Shown: in pieces, positions 1-6,228 of the stretch
Numbering within the stretch: position 1 is the first letter of the stretch
Layout of the letters: every line of letters starts with the position of its first letter
From: Ardenticatenia bacterium
GTDB taxonomy: Bacteria; Chloroflexota; Anaerolineae; Aggregatilineales; Aggregatilineaceae
Direction of reading: 5' to 3'
DNA: 7,768 nt
NCBI GenBank assembly: GCA_026984385.1
Contig: JALSSH010000535.1
Coordinates: forward strand, 1-7,768
Notes under the pieces: generated by a model
Seen by the model: the letters and a program-made list of their open reading frames with translations, nothing else
Databases searched by the model: none
Told to the model about the DNA's origin: nothing
Position numbers and translations under genes: made by a program

Positions 1-3000
1 GCGACCAACGACGTGCATTACGTCCTCGAAGAAGATTACGATATCCACGACACCTTGCTTTGCATCCAAACCGGCAAGGTGAAAACCGAGCAAAATCGCT
101 TACGCTTTACCAGCCCCACGTTTCACTTGCGCTCGTCGGAAGAAATGTGGTCGCTCTTCGGCGAAGTGCCCGAATCGTTGACCAATACGCTGCGCATCGC
201 CGAGATGTGCGAAGTAGATTTGGACAAGAAGGGCTACCATCTGCCCAAGTTCCCCGTTCCGGAGGGCTATACGCCCCAAACCTATCTGCGCTACCTTTGC
301 GAACGCGGGCTAGAATGGCGCTACGGTGAGCGCGCAACCGAGCCGGCTATCCGTCAGCGGCTGGAGCATGAGCTGGGCATCATCCATAAAATGGGCTTTG
401 ACACCTACTTCCTGATCGTGTGGGACTTGTGCGAATTCGCGCGACATCGGGATATTTGGTGGAATGTGCGCGGCTCAGGGGCGGGCAGCTTGACCGCTTA
501 CGCACTGGGCATCACCAATTTGGACCCGCTGGATAACGACCTGATCTTTGAGCGCTTCCTGAACCCCGGGCGTGTTTCTATGCCGGATATTGACCTGGAC
601 TATCCGGAAGATCGCCGCGCAGAAATGATCCAATATTGTGCGCACAAATACGGTGAGGACAAGGTCGCCGCCATTATCACCTTCGGCACGATGGGCAGCA
701 AAGCCGCCATCCGCGACGTGGGGCGTGCGCTGGACTATCCACTGCCGGAAGTAGACCGCATCGCCCGCCTTATCCCCAGCACGGGCAAGCCGATCAAGTT
801 CGAAGACGCGCTGGGCGACGATCCGGAAAAGGCGATCCCTGAGCTGAAGGAAGCCTACGAACAAAACCCGATGGCGCGTAAATTGATCGACACGGCCAAA
901 AAGCTGGAAGGCATCACCCGCCACGCCAGCACCCACGCGGCGGGCGTCATCGTGGCCGACAAGCCCTTAGTGGAATATATCCCGCTCCATCGCCCGACTA
1001 AAGGCTCAGACGAAGACGCGCCGGTCAAAGTGGTGACCCAGTTCCCTATGGCGACCTGTGAAGAAGCCATCGGACTTTTGAAGGTGGATTTTCTCGGGCT
1101 TTCCACGCTTACGATTATGCGCCGTGCTTGTGAGCTGATCGAGGCAAATCACGGCGTCTATTACGATCTTTCCAACATCCCCTACCAACCCGACCCCGAC
1201 GATCCGGAAAAGACGCGCATGGTCGAGGAGATGTTCGCCATGATCGGGCGCGGGGAGACGGTGGGCATCTTCCAACTGGAATCTCAAGGGATGCGGCGCA
1301 TGTTAACCGATATGCGCCCCACGCGCTTTGAGCACATCGTGGCCGCCGTCGCGCTCTATCGCCCCGGGCCGATGGAAAACATCCCCAGCTACAACCGCCG
1401 TTTGCGCGGCGAAGAGCCGATCACCTACAAACACCCCAAGCTCAAGCCGATCTTGGAAGAAACTTACGGCATCATCGTTTATCAAGAGCAAATTATGCGC
1501 ATCGGCGCGGAGCTTTTCGGCTATTCGCTGGCCGAAGCCGATTTGATGCGCCGCGCGGTTTCTAAGAAAAAGAAAAAAGCCCTGCTCAAGCACCGTCAGA
1601 TTTTCTTGGAGCGCGGGCCTGAACACGGCGTAGACGAAAAAACGGCGGCGGAGATTTTCGACGACATCGAATATTTCGCGCGCTATGGCTTTAACAAGTC
1701 CCACGCGGCGGACTATGCCGTGCTCACTTGCCAAACGGCGTTCCTCAAGTGTCACTATCCCCACGAGTACATGGCCGCGCTGATGAGCGTGCACCACGAT
1801 GACTCAGCCAAGGTGAGCCTCTTTGCCGCTGACTGCCACCGCATGGGTATCCGTGTCTTGCCGCCCACCGTCAACGATAGCGAGCTGGACTTCAGCATCG
1901 AGCAATTGCCGGACGGGGAGCGCGCGATCCGCTTTGGGCTGGGCGCGGTCAAAAACGTGGGCGAAACGCCGTTGGTGCATATCCTGGAACAACGCGAAAA
2001 GGGCGGCCCTTTCCGTGACTTGGACGACTTTTGCCGCCGCGTAGACGCGCGCATCGTCAACAAGCGCGCGATGGAGTCGCTGATCAAGGTCGGCGCGTTG
2101 GACGAGTTCGGCGAGCGCCCCAAATTGTTGGCAGCGGTGGATCGCATCGTCAACTTTTCGGCGGCGCACCACAAAGCCCAAGACGTGGGGCAGCTTAGCC
2201 TTTTCGGCGCGGAAACCGGCGTGCAGTTCGGCGCAGAAGAAAGCATCTTGGCCCAGCTCCAAGACGTAGACCCCGTGCCCAAACGCGAGATGCTGAATTG
2301 GGAAAAGGAGCTGGTCGGCCTTTATGTCACCGAGCACCCCTTGCAAGACGCTTGGCCGCAACTGGAACAGATCATCACCATCACCAGCGCGGATATGGTC
2401 GAAGCGGGCGAGACGATCCAAGGACGCGGAATCGTGGTCGCCGGCTTGGTGACCGAAGTCCGTCGTTTGCACACGCGCAAAGGCGACCCGATGGCCGTGC
2501 TCACCGTTGAGGACATCACCGGCTCGTTTAGCGCGGTGCTTTTCCCGCGAACGTGGAAGCGCTATCAGGAGTTGATCGACGAGGACGTGGTGATAATTCT
2601 GCGCGGCAAGGCGGATACTTCTCGCGGGGATGTGCAGATCATCGTGGATAGCGTCTCTCAGGAAGCGGAATTGGCGATAGCCGCAGATGAACTTGAGCCG
2701 AGCTTGCCCGCCGAGCCGTTTTCTTGGGCGGAAAGTGCACCGCAAACCCAAGCTGCTACACCGCCGCGCTCCGGCAACGGCCACCACCACGCGCCGCAAG
2801 CCGACGCTTCGGTGGCGCGCGCTCCGTCCCCTAAAGCGCAACCTGCGCCCACCGCCGCGCCGCCCAGTCGGGAGGAAATGCCCGCCTGGCTAAGTGAGGA
2901 CTTCGACCGCGAAGTGCCGTTGCCTCCCTCGGACTGGCAGCCCGTGCGCGAGCTGCCGCCCGCGCCGTCCGCATCGTCGGAACGCGCGCCCGAACAACAT

Positions 3001-3342
3001 GCTGACGCCCATCCTGCCGAAGTTGAGCCGGAGCAACCTATGCCCCAAGAGCCTATTCCCGACCCGCCCGAAGCACGTCCGCCGCATCTGTTGACGCTGG
3101 TCATTCGGCGCAGCGACAACCCCGAAAAGGATCGAAAGCGCTTGCGCCGTCTCCATGCGTTCCTCATTCAATACCCGGGCCAAGACCGCTTCCGCTTTGA
3201 GCTGGTGGGCGGGGGCAAACGCGCCGTGTTAGATTTTCCGCACGACGCCATCGAGATCAACGACGACGTGCTGGACTTCGCCGCGCGGATGCTCGGCGAG
3301 GATGGCGTTTTCGTTGATCCGCTGGACGAGGCGGCAGAATAG
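1..3342 (+). CDS. dnaE: DNA polymerase III alpha subunit, 5'-truncated by the window edge
   Basis: This is the catalytic subunit of the replicative C-family DNA polymerase. The frame is open from base 1, so the gene begins upstream; by comparison with E. coli DnaE about 200 N-terminal residues are missing. The visible part starts at the end of the PHP domain (ATNDVHY, codons 1-7). The palm has the three catalytic aspartates: PDIDLD (codons 196-200, catalytic pair 198 and 200) and KVDFLGL (Asp at codon 363). The fingers carry YRPGPMENIPSYNRR (about codon 453) and YQEQIMRIG. A helix-hairpin-helix region begins near codon 643 (FGLGAVKNVGE), followed by a clamp-binding motif QLSLF (codons 731-735) and an OB fold (about codons 809-890). 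A Pro/Ala-rich linker (about 895-1025) then leads to a compact C-terminal domain ending at the TAG. The projected full length of about 1,310 residues exceeds E. coli's 1,160, mostly because of linker and tail. It converges on the dehydrogenase gene with 13 nt between the stops. Confidence 0.97.
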   Translation, partial: ATNDVHYVLEEDYDIHDTLLCIQTGKVKTEQNRLRFTSPTFHLRSSEEMWSLFGEVPESLTNTLRIAEMCEVDLDKKGYHLPKFPVPEGYTPQTYLRYLCERGLEWRYGERATEPAIRQRLEHELGIIHKMGFDTYFLIVWDLCEFARHRDIWWNVRGSGAGSLTAYALGITNLDPLDNDLIFERFLNPGRVSMPDIDLDYPEDRRAEMIQYCAHKYGEDKVAAIITFGTMGSKAAIRDVGRALDYPLPEVDRIARLIPSTGKPIKFEDALGDDPEKAIPELKEAYEQNPMARKLIDTAKKLEGITRHASTHAAGVIVADKPLVEYIPLHRPTKGSDEDAPVKVVTQFPMATCEEAIGLLKVDFLGLSTLTIMRRACELIEANHGVYYDLSNIPYQPDPDDPEKTRMVEEMFAMIGRGETVGIFQLESQGMRRMLTDMRPTRFEHIVAAVALYRPGPMENIPSYNRRLRGEEPITYKHPKLKPILEETYGIIVYQEQIMRIGAELFGYSLAEADLMRRAVSKKKKKALLKHRQIFLERGPEHGVDEKTAAEIFDDIEYFARYGFNKSHAADYAVLTCQTAFLKCHYPHEYMAALMSVHHDDSAKVSLFAADCHRMGIRVLPPTVNDSELDFSIEQLPDGERAIRFGLGAVKNVGETPLVHILEQREKGGPFRDLDDFCRRVDARIVNKRAMESLIKVGALDEFGERPKLLAAVDRIVNFSAAHHKAQDVGQLSLFGAETGVQFGAEESILAQLQDVDPVPKREMLNWEKELVGLYVTEHPLQDAWPQLEQIITITSADMVEAGETIQGRGIVVAGLVTEVRRLHTRKGDPMAVLTVEDITGSFSAVLFPRTWKRYQELIDEDVVIILRGKADTSRGDVQIIVDSVSQEAELAIAADELEPSLPAEPFSWAESAPQTQAATPPRSGNGHHHAPQADASVARAPSPKAQPAPTAAPPSREEMPAWLSEDFDREVPLPPSDWQPVRELPPAPSASSERAPEQHADAHPAEVEPEQPMPQEPIPDPPEARPPHLLTLVIRRSDNPEKDRKRLRRLHAFLIQYPGQDRFRFELVGGGKRAVLDFPHDAIEINDDVLDFAARMLGEDGVFVDPLDEAAE

Positions 3343-3355
3343 AGGCGCGCAAACG

Positions 3356-4174
3356 CTAGGCGGGGCGGTAAAAGCGCGTCAACAGCCAATCCATCAACGC
3401 CGGCAAACGCCGCCCCACGCAGACAAACACGCTATCCACCCAACGCAAAGTCATGGCGCGCTGATGTTGTTCCAACACGCGCGCGATGCCACCGGCGACT
3501 TGTTCGGCTGTCATCGTGGGCCAGCGCACCGCCACGCGCCCGCCTTCGCCCAAGCGACGCTCGGCGAACTCGGTGTGTGTTTGCCCCACCCAAAGCACGG
3601 AAACGCGGATGCGGTCGCCTTTCAGCTCTCCGCGCAACGCGCGCCCCAATGAGTCAACGGCGGCTTTGCTGGCGCTGTAAACGGCAGAATAGGGCGCGGG
3701 CACAGGCCCCAACACCGACGAGATCAGCACGATATGCCCGCCACCGCTGGCGCGTAGAGCGGGCACGGTCGCGCGGACGGTGTGCAACACGCCGTCAATA
3801 TTGGTGCGCAGCACGGTTTCCAAGTCTTCCCAGGACGCTTCGACCAACGGGCCGCGATGACCGATACCGGCGTTGGCGATCACCACGTCCAGGCGGTTGA
3901 AGGTTGCCAGAGCGCGGGCGACGGCTTGTTGCATAGCCTGGGCGTCGGTCACGTCGGCCACCAGCGGCAACAAGCGCCCGGGCAGCTCTTCGGCTTCACA
4001 CTCAGCGCGCAATGCTTCCAACCGTTCTTGTCGGCGCGCGGTGACGGCCACGTCGTTCCCCAGCGCCACAAAGAGCTTGGCCGCGGCGCGCCCGATGCCT
4101 GCCGAGCCTCCGGTGATGAAAAACGCGCGCGGCTCATCCGGCGCGGGTGTGATCAATCTACGATACCAGCGCAT
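3356..4174 (-). CDS. Short-chain dehydrogenase/reductase, classical SDR, substrate unknown
   Basis: This is a cytoplasmic NAD(P)-dependent oxidoreductase with a Rossmann fold. Numbered from the ATG at 4174, it has the cofactor motif TGGSAGIG (residues 21-28), two arginines after the second beta strand (47-48) that favour NADPH, an acidic residue in ADVTD (74), NAG (101-103), the tetrad Asn (125), catalytic Ser153, and YSASK with Tyr166 and Lys170. All catalytic positions are intact, so it should be active. About 14 basic and proline-containing residues precede the fold, and the tail is amphipathic and rich in Trp, Phe and Leu, which might touch a membrane or a dimer partner. The substrate cannot be read from the sequence. 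The frame can open at GTG 4180, ATG 4177 or ATG 4174; I chose 4174 because AGGAG then lies 5 nt upstream. The gene lies 61 nt downstream of the cysteine-rich gene on the same strand and may be cotranscribed with it. Confidence 0.93.
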   Translation of the reverse strand: MRWYRRLITPAPDEPRAFFITGGSAGIGRAAAKLFVALGNDVAVTARRQERLEALRAECEAEELPGRLLPLVADVTDAQAMQQAVARALATFNRLDVVIANAGIGHRGPLVEASWEDLETVLRTNIDGVLHTVRATVPALRASGGGHIVLISSVLGPVPAPYSAVYSASKAAVDSLGRALRGELKGDRIRVSVLWVGQTHTEFAERRLGEGGRVAVRWPTMTAEQVAGGIARVLEQHQRAMTLRWVDSVFVCVGRRLPALMDWLLTRFYRPA

Positions 4175-4179
4175 CATCA

Positions 4180-4184
4180 CTCCT
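4180..4184 (-). promoter_or_regulatory. Ribosome binding site that decides the SDR start
   Basis: On the minus strand the sequence reads AGGAG-TGATG-ATG. The AGGAG overlaps the first base of the upstream GTG candidate and lies only 2 nt from the first ATG, but 5 nt from the second ATG. This supports the second ATG (4174-4172) as the start. Confidence 0.6.
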
Positions 4185-4235
4185 GTATAGGGTTACAAGG
4201 TGCGCCGCCTGTATGGGCCAAAACGCACCAGCAGA

Positions 4236-4505
4236 TCAATCGTCCACCTCCCACATTTCCGGCGGCCTGGCGTGGTCCTCCCAGAGTTTGCCGCCGTGTG
4301 GCAACAAGTTTGCCGGAACAGGTTGACCGCTCAGCCGCAAACGGCGGCGGGCACAGATTTCATAGTTCCCTTCGCAAAAAGACTCGCGGTAAATGTGCTC
4401 CACGATACGGCGAAAATACTTAAACATCGGGCACTCGTCAACAAACTCACACCGAGCCGGTGCAGCGCTCACAATCGGCCTCCGATCCGCTTTGGCACAA
4501 AGCAT
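4236..4505 (-). CDS. Small cysteine-rich protein of unknown function (89 aa)
   Basis: A compact minus-strand frame has strong protein-like character. It has four regularly placed cysteines, numbered from ATG 4505: CEFVDEC-PMF (Cys19, Cys25) and FCEGNYEIC-ARRR (Cys44, Cys51), with one more Cys at position 3. A conserved-looking ending, GQPVPANLLPHGG (60-72), precedes an acidic Trp-containing tail. I recall small bacterial proteins with the same grammar (C-x5-C-P-x-F, then Y-x(n)-C-x(n)-C-A-R, then VP-x-x-L-x-P-x-G), with no assigned function that I can name; the spacing would suit a metal or Fe-S site, but that is inference. The frame extends back to ATG 4568; I prefer 4505 because GGGGAAG precedes it and a TACAAT box sits just upstream, inside the longer version. 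It is 61 nt upstream of the dehydrogenase gene and divergent from dnaJ. An overlapping plus-strand frame looks like a shadow. Confidence 0.7.
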   Translation of the reverse strand: MLCAKADRRPIVSAAPARCEFVDECPMFKYFRRIVEHIYRESFCEGNYEICARRRLRLSGQPVPANLLPHGGKLWEDHARPPEMWEVDD

Positions 4506-4523
4506 AAACTTCCCCGCACTTTT

Positions 4524-4529
4524 ATTGTA
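4524..4529 (-). promoter_or_regulatory. Possible -10 box for the cysteine-rich gene
   Basis: The minus strand reads TACAAT, a 5/6 match to the sigma-70 -10 consensus, in an otherwise GC-rich genome. A start about 7 nt downstream would leave a leader of roughly a dozen bases before ATG 4505. No good -35 box lies at 16-18 nt; a TTCACA is present but 24 nt away. The call is weak and rests on the -10 alone. Confidence 0.3.
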
Positions 4530-4658
4530 ACGCATCATGTGGATGGCACAGATTGTGAAGTAGCCCAAACGGTAGTGGGTTGTGATAAGATAAAAAAGCG
4601 CTCGTCAACACGTCGGCTTGATCGGCTTCGGGCGGTTGGGGAGCGGTACACCAAAAGC

Positions 4659-4672
4659 GCGGAAACTTCCGC
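4659..4672. repeat. Operator-like palindrome upstream of dnaJ
   Basis: The sequence GCGGAA-AC-TTCCGC is an inverted repeat with perfect 6-bp arms around a 2-bp centre. The centre is too short for an RNA hairpin loop, so a dimeric DNA-binding protein is the more natural reading. It lies about 130 bp upstream of the dnaJ start and 155 bp upstream of the cysteine-rich gene. Its core CGGAAACTTCCG (4660-4671) differs by one base from the palindrome before prmA (6199-6210). Confidence 0.5.
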
Positions 4673-4730
4673 ACGGCAACTCACCCCAAGTCATGTTCAC
4701 CTTTTCCCGTTCGCCCGGGGGCAAAAACCC

Positions 4731-4760
4731 TTGTGAGCGGGAGTTAGACTGGGTTAGAAT
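4731..4760 (+). promoter_or_regulatory. Probable sigma-70-type promoter of dnaJ
   Basis: TTGTGA (4731-4736, 4/6 match to the -35 consensus) is followed after 18 nt by TAGAAT (4755-4760, 5/6 match to the -10 consensus). The predicted transcription start is near 4767, about 34 nt before the preferred dnaJ ATG. The spacer carries GTTAGA, which is repeated 10 bp further on and overlaps the -10 box. Confidence 0.45.
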
Positions 4761-4800
4761 CTGCCGTGCGCATTGAACAATGGAAACGATGGAACACACC

Positions 4801-5952
4801 ATGCCACGAGACTACTACGACGTGCTGGGCGTGCAGCGGAACGCCTCTAAAGATGAGATCAAGCAAGCGTTCCGCCGTTTGGCGCGGCAATACCATCCGG
4901 ACGTCAGCGACGCGAGAGACGCCGAAGATCGCTTCAAGGAAATCAACGAAGCCTACCAAGTGCTTTCCGACGACAGGCTGCGCGCAGCTTATGACCGCTA
5001 CGGACACGCCGGTGTCGGCAACGCAGCGAGCGGAGGCTTCGGCGGCGGTATGTCCGGTGTCGAAGATATTTTTGAGGAGATATTCGGCAGCTTCGGTTTT
5101 GGCGGGTTCGGAGGCTTTGGCGGGCGACGGCGGCGGGCGACGCGCGGGCGCGATCTGCGCTATGACCTAACGCTGGACTTCGAGGAAGCGGTCTTCGGCA
5201 CGGAAATCGAGATCGAGGTCACGCGCCAAGAAAGTTGCGAAACATGCCACGGAAGCCGCGCTGCCCCGGGCAGCCAAACGCGCACGTGCCCGGAATGTAA
5301 CGGGCGCGGACAGGTGCGCCGTATCCAGCAGGCTTTTGGCTTTAGCGTGGTCAATGTGGTGACCTGTCCGCGTTGTAAAGGTTCGGGGGAAATTGTCGAA
5401 ACGCCGTGCCCTACGTGCCACGGCACAGGCGTTCAACGCAAAACACGCACGCTTGAGGTAAAAATCCCGCCGGGGGTGGACGACGGAATGCAGGTACGGC
5501 TGGGCGGTGAAGGCGAGCCGAGCAGCAACGGCGGCCCCACCGGAGACCTTTACGTGGTGATCCATGTGCGCCCGCACGAATTTTTTAAGCGGCGGGACAA
5601 CGACATCATCCTAGAGCTTTCGATCAACGTGGCACAAGCCGCGCTGGGCGATGTGATCGAAGTGCCGACGGTGGACGGACCGGTCGAGCTAACCGTCCCC
5701 CCGGGCACGCAATCCGGCAAGGTGATCCGTTTGCGCGGGCACGGTGTGCCAAAGCTGCGCCGCGACGGTTCGACCAGCGGACGCGGCGACCAATTGGTGG
5801 TGCTCAACGTGGAAGTGCCGACTAAGCTCACACGCGAACAACGCGAGCTTTTCGAGCAATTGGCGCAGACATTGGGGCACAAGGTGACGCCGCAAAAGGT
5901 CGGGCGCGGTTTTGTGGACCGCATCGCAGACTTTTTCGGGGGCAATGCATAG
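4801..5952 (+). CDS. dnaJ: Chaperone protein DnaJ (Hsp40, type I)
   Basis: DnaJ is the co-chaperone that delivers unfolded clients to DnaK and stimulates its ATPase in the cytoplasm. This 383-aa protein has the full type I layout. The J domain (about 4-68) has the HPD triad at 32-34. A Gly/Phe-rich segment (about 74-118) repeats GGFGG. The zinc-binding region has all eight cysteines: C146/C149, C163/C166, C189/C192 and C203/C206. Two C-terminal substrate-binding domains and a short dimerisation tail follow. The first zinc repeat reads CETCHGSRA rather than the usual CxxCxGxG, so its last glycine is replaced by arginine. The frame could also open at ATG 4780 or 4789, but family members begin a few residues before DYYxVLG, which supports 4801 (GATGGA lies 7 nt upstream). 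No dnaK or grpE is in the window. A hairpin follows the stop codon. Confidence 0.97.
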   Translation: MPRDYYDVLGVQRNASKDEIKQAFRRLARQYHPDVSDARDAEDRFKEINEAYQVLSDDRLRAAYDRYGHAGVGNAASGGFGGGMSGVEDIFEEIFGSFGFGGFGGFGGRRRRATRGRDLRYDLTLDFEEAVFGTEIEIEVTRQESCETCHGSRAAPGSQTRTCPECNGRGQVRRIQQAFGFSVVNVVTCPRCKGSGEIVETPCPTCHGTGVQRKTRTLEVKIPPGVDDGMQVRLGGEGEPSSNGGPTGDLYVVIHVRPHEFFKRRDNDIILELSINVAQAALGDVIEVPTVDGPVELTVPPGTQSGKVIRLRGHGVPKLRRDGSTSGRGDQLVVLNVEVPTKLTREQRELFEQLAQTLGHKVTPQKVGRGFVDRIADFFGGNA

Positions 5953-5974
5953 ACCGCGCGCAACACCCAACCGT

Positions 5975-6023
5975 ATACGCGAAACGAGAAACGGGCTGGC
6001 AGGCCCGTTTCCCTTGCGCGTAT
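5975..6023 (+). terminator. Nested hairpin after dnaJ, likely transcription terminator
   Basis: The inner stem GAAACGGGC (5988-5996) pairs perfectly with GCCCGTTTC (6003-6011) around a 6-nt loop. It is enclosed by outer arms ATACGCG (5975-5981) and CGCGTAT (6017-6023), separated by small asymmetric internal loops. The structure begins 22 nt after the dnaJ stop. The T run of the inner stem lies inside the pairing, and only CCCTT follows, so this is not a textbook intrinsic terminator. It may instead stabilise the 3' end of the transcript. Confidence 0.5.
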
Positions 6024-6028
6024 CACTT

Positions 6029-6104
6029 TGAGGAGGAGGACGGGGTCTTTTTGGTCACGATGGGGCTGCGATGGTGCTTCAATGCGCGTTGATGTGACCC
6101 CGTC
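6029..6104 (+). repeat. Overlapping inverted repeats with a strong Shine-Dalgarno-like run
   Basis: GACGGGGTC (6039-6047) is the perfect reverse complement of GACCCCGTC (6096-6104). GGTCAC (6053-6058) is also the reverse complement of GTGACC (6094-6099), which overlaps the same right arm. The two pairings therefore compete, or combine into one long stem with a bulge containing TTTTT (6048-6052). Directly before the left arm is GAGGAGGAGG, a near-perfect anti-16S match. A 13-codon frame starting at TTG 6051 (or 10 codons from ATG 6060) ends at TGA 6090-6092, just before the right arm. The role is unknown; it could be a small structured RNA or a leader. Confidence 0.4.
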
Positions 6105-6198
6105 TGTGCATAGATTACACCAACTCCCCGTTGCTAACAAGATAAAATTAATGAAAAACTAGAATTTTGACAATTTCCTAACAAGAAGGTGAGCCGTT
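6105..6198 (+). promoter_or_regulatory. AT-rich stretch before prmA, probable promoter region
   Basis: Base composition drops sharply to A/T between about 6130 and 6180, unlike the rest of the window. It contains TAAAAT (6143-6148) and TAGAAT (6160-6165), both 5/6 matches to the -10 consensus; the second is identical to the -10 proposed for dnaJ. A perfect TTGACA (6167-6172) has no -10 partner at 15-19 nt. CTAACAAGA occurs twice (6134-6142 and 6178-6186), 44 nt apart. No well-spaced -35/-10 pair can be named, so the start site is not resolved. Confidence 0.35.
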
Positions 6199-6210
6199 CG
6201 GAAATTTCCG
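6199..6210. repeat. Perfect 12-bp palindrome before prmA
   Basis: CGGAAATTTCCG is a fully symmetric 12-bp palindrome ending 18 nt before the prmA start codon. It matches 11 of 12 bases of the palindrome upstream of dnaJ (4660-4671). An alternative RNA stem, AGCCG (6192-6196) with CGGCT (6209-6213), overlaps it, so it could act as a DNA operator or as a translation-control hairpin near the GTGAGG ribosome site. Confidence 0.5.
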
Positions 6211-6228
6211 GCTGAGGGTGAGGTACAC

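Larger units (their letters stand above)
4506..4800. other. Divergent intergenic region between the cysteine-rich gene and dnaJ
   Basis: These 295 nt hold the outward-facing control signals for the minus-strand cysteine-rich gene and plus-strand dnaJ. They contain an A-rich patch (4584-4598), a 14-bp inverted repeat (4659-4672), a probable dnaJ promoter (4731-4760) and GTTAGA repeated one helical turn apart (4743-4748 and 4753-4758). I see no CIRCE element (TTAGCACTC with its inverted partner), so HrcA control of dnaJ is not supported here. No convincing conserved gene lies within it; one 29-codon minus-strand frame (4605-4694) has a plausible ribosome site but no recognisable product. Confidence 0.6.

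Noticed and set aside
1804..2841. A 345-codon open frame on the minus strand inside dnaE
   Set aside because: It lies fully opposite the strongly conserved dnaE frame, has no recognisable motif, is rich in Arg and His as expected from the antisense of GC-rich coding DNA, and has no separate support.
3343..3355. Bidirectional terminator between dnaE and the SDR gene
   Set aside because: Only 13 nt separate the stop codons and no inverted repeat fits there; any terminator would have to lie inside the opposing coding sequence.
4191..4235. Possible terminator between the cysteine-rich gene and the SDR (GGTGCG 4199-4204 with CGCACC 4224-4229)
   Set aside because: The stem is only 6 bp with a 19-nt loop and no T run follows on the minus strand, so it is too weak to call.
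3782..4423. A 213-codon plus-strand frame across the SDR start and the cysteine-rich gene
   Set aside because: It is antisense to two better-supported minus-strand genes, and its product shows no domain character.
4200..4736. A 178-codon plus-strand frame opposite the cysteine-rich gene
   Set aside because: The minus-strand product has regular cysteine motifs and conserved-looking segments, while this product is Arg/Pro-rich with no motif. It also runs through the probable control region of dnaJ.
4741..4800. CIRCE/HrcA heat-shock operator before dnaJ
   Set aside because: The TTAGCACTC-N9-GAGTGCTAA pattern is absent; GAGTTAGACTGGGTTAGAA is a direct, not inverted, repeat.
5550..6140. A 196-codon minus-strand frame across the dnaJ end and spacer
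   Set aside because: It is antisense to conserved DnaJ C-terminal sequence and crosses the hairpins; the product resembles no known protein.
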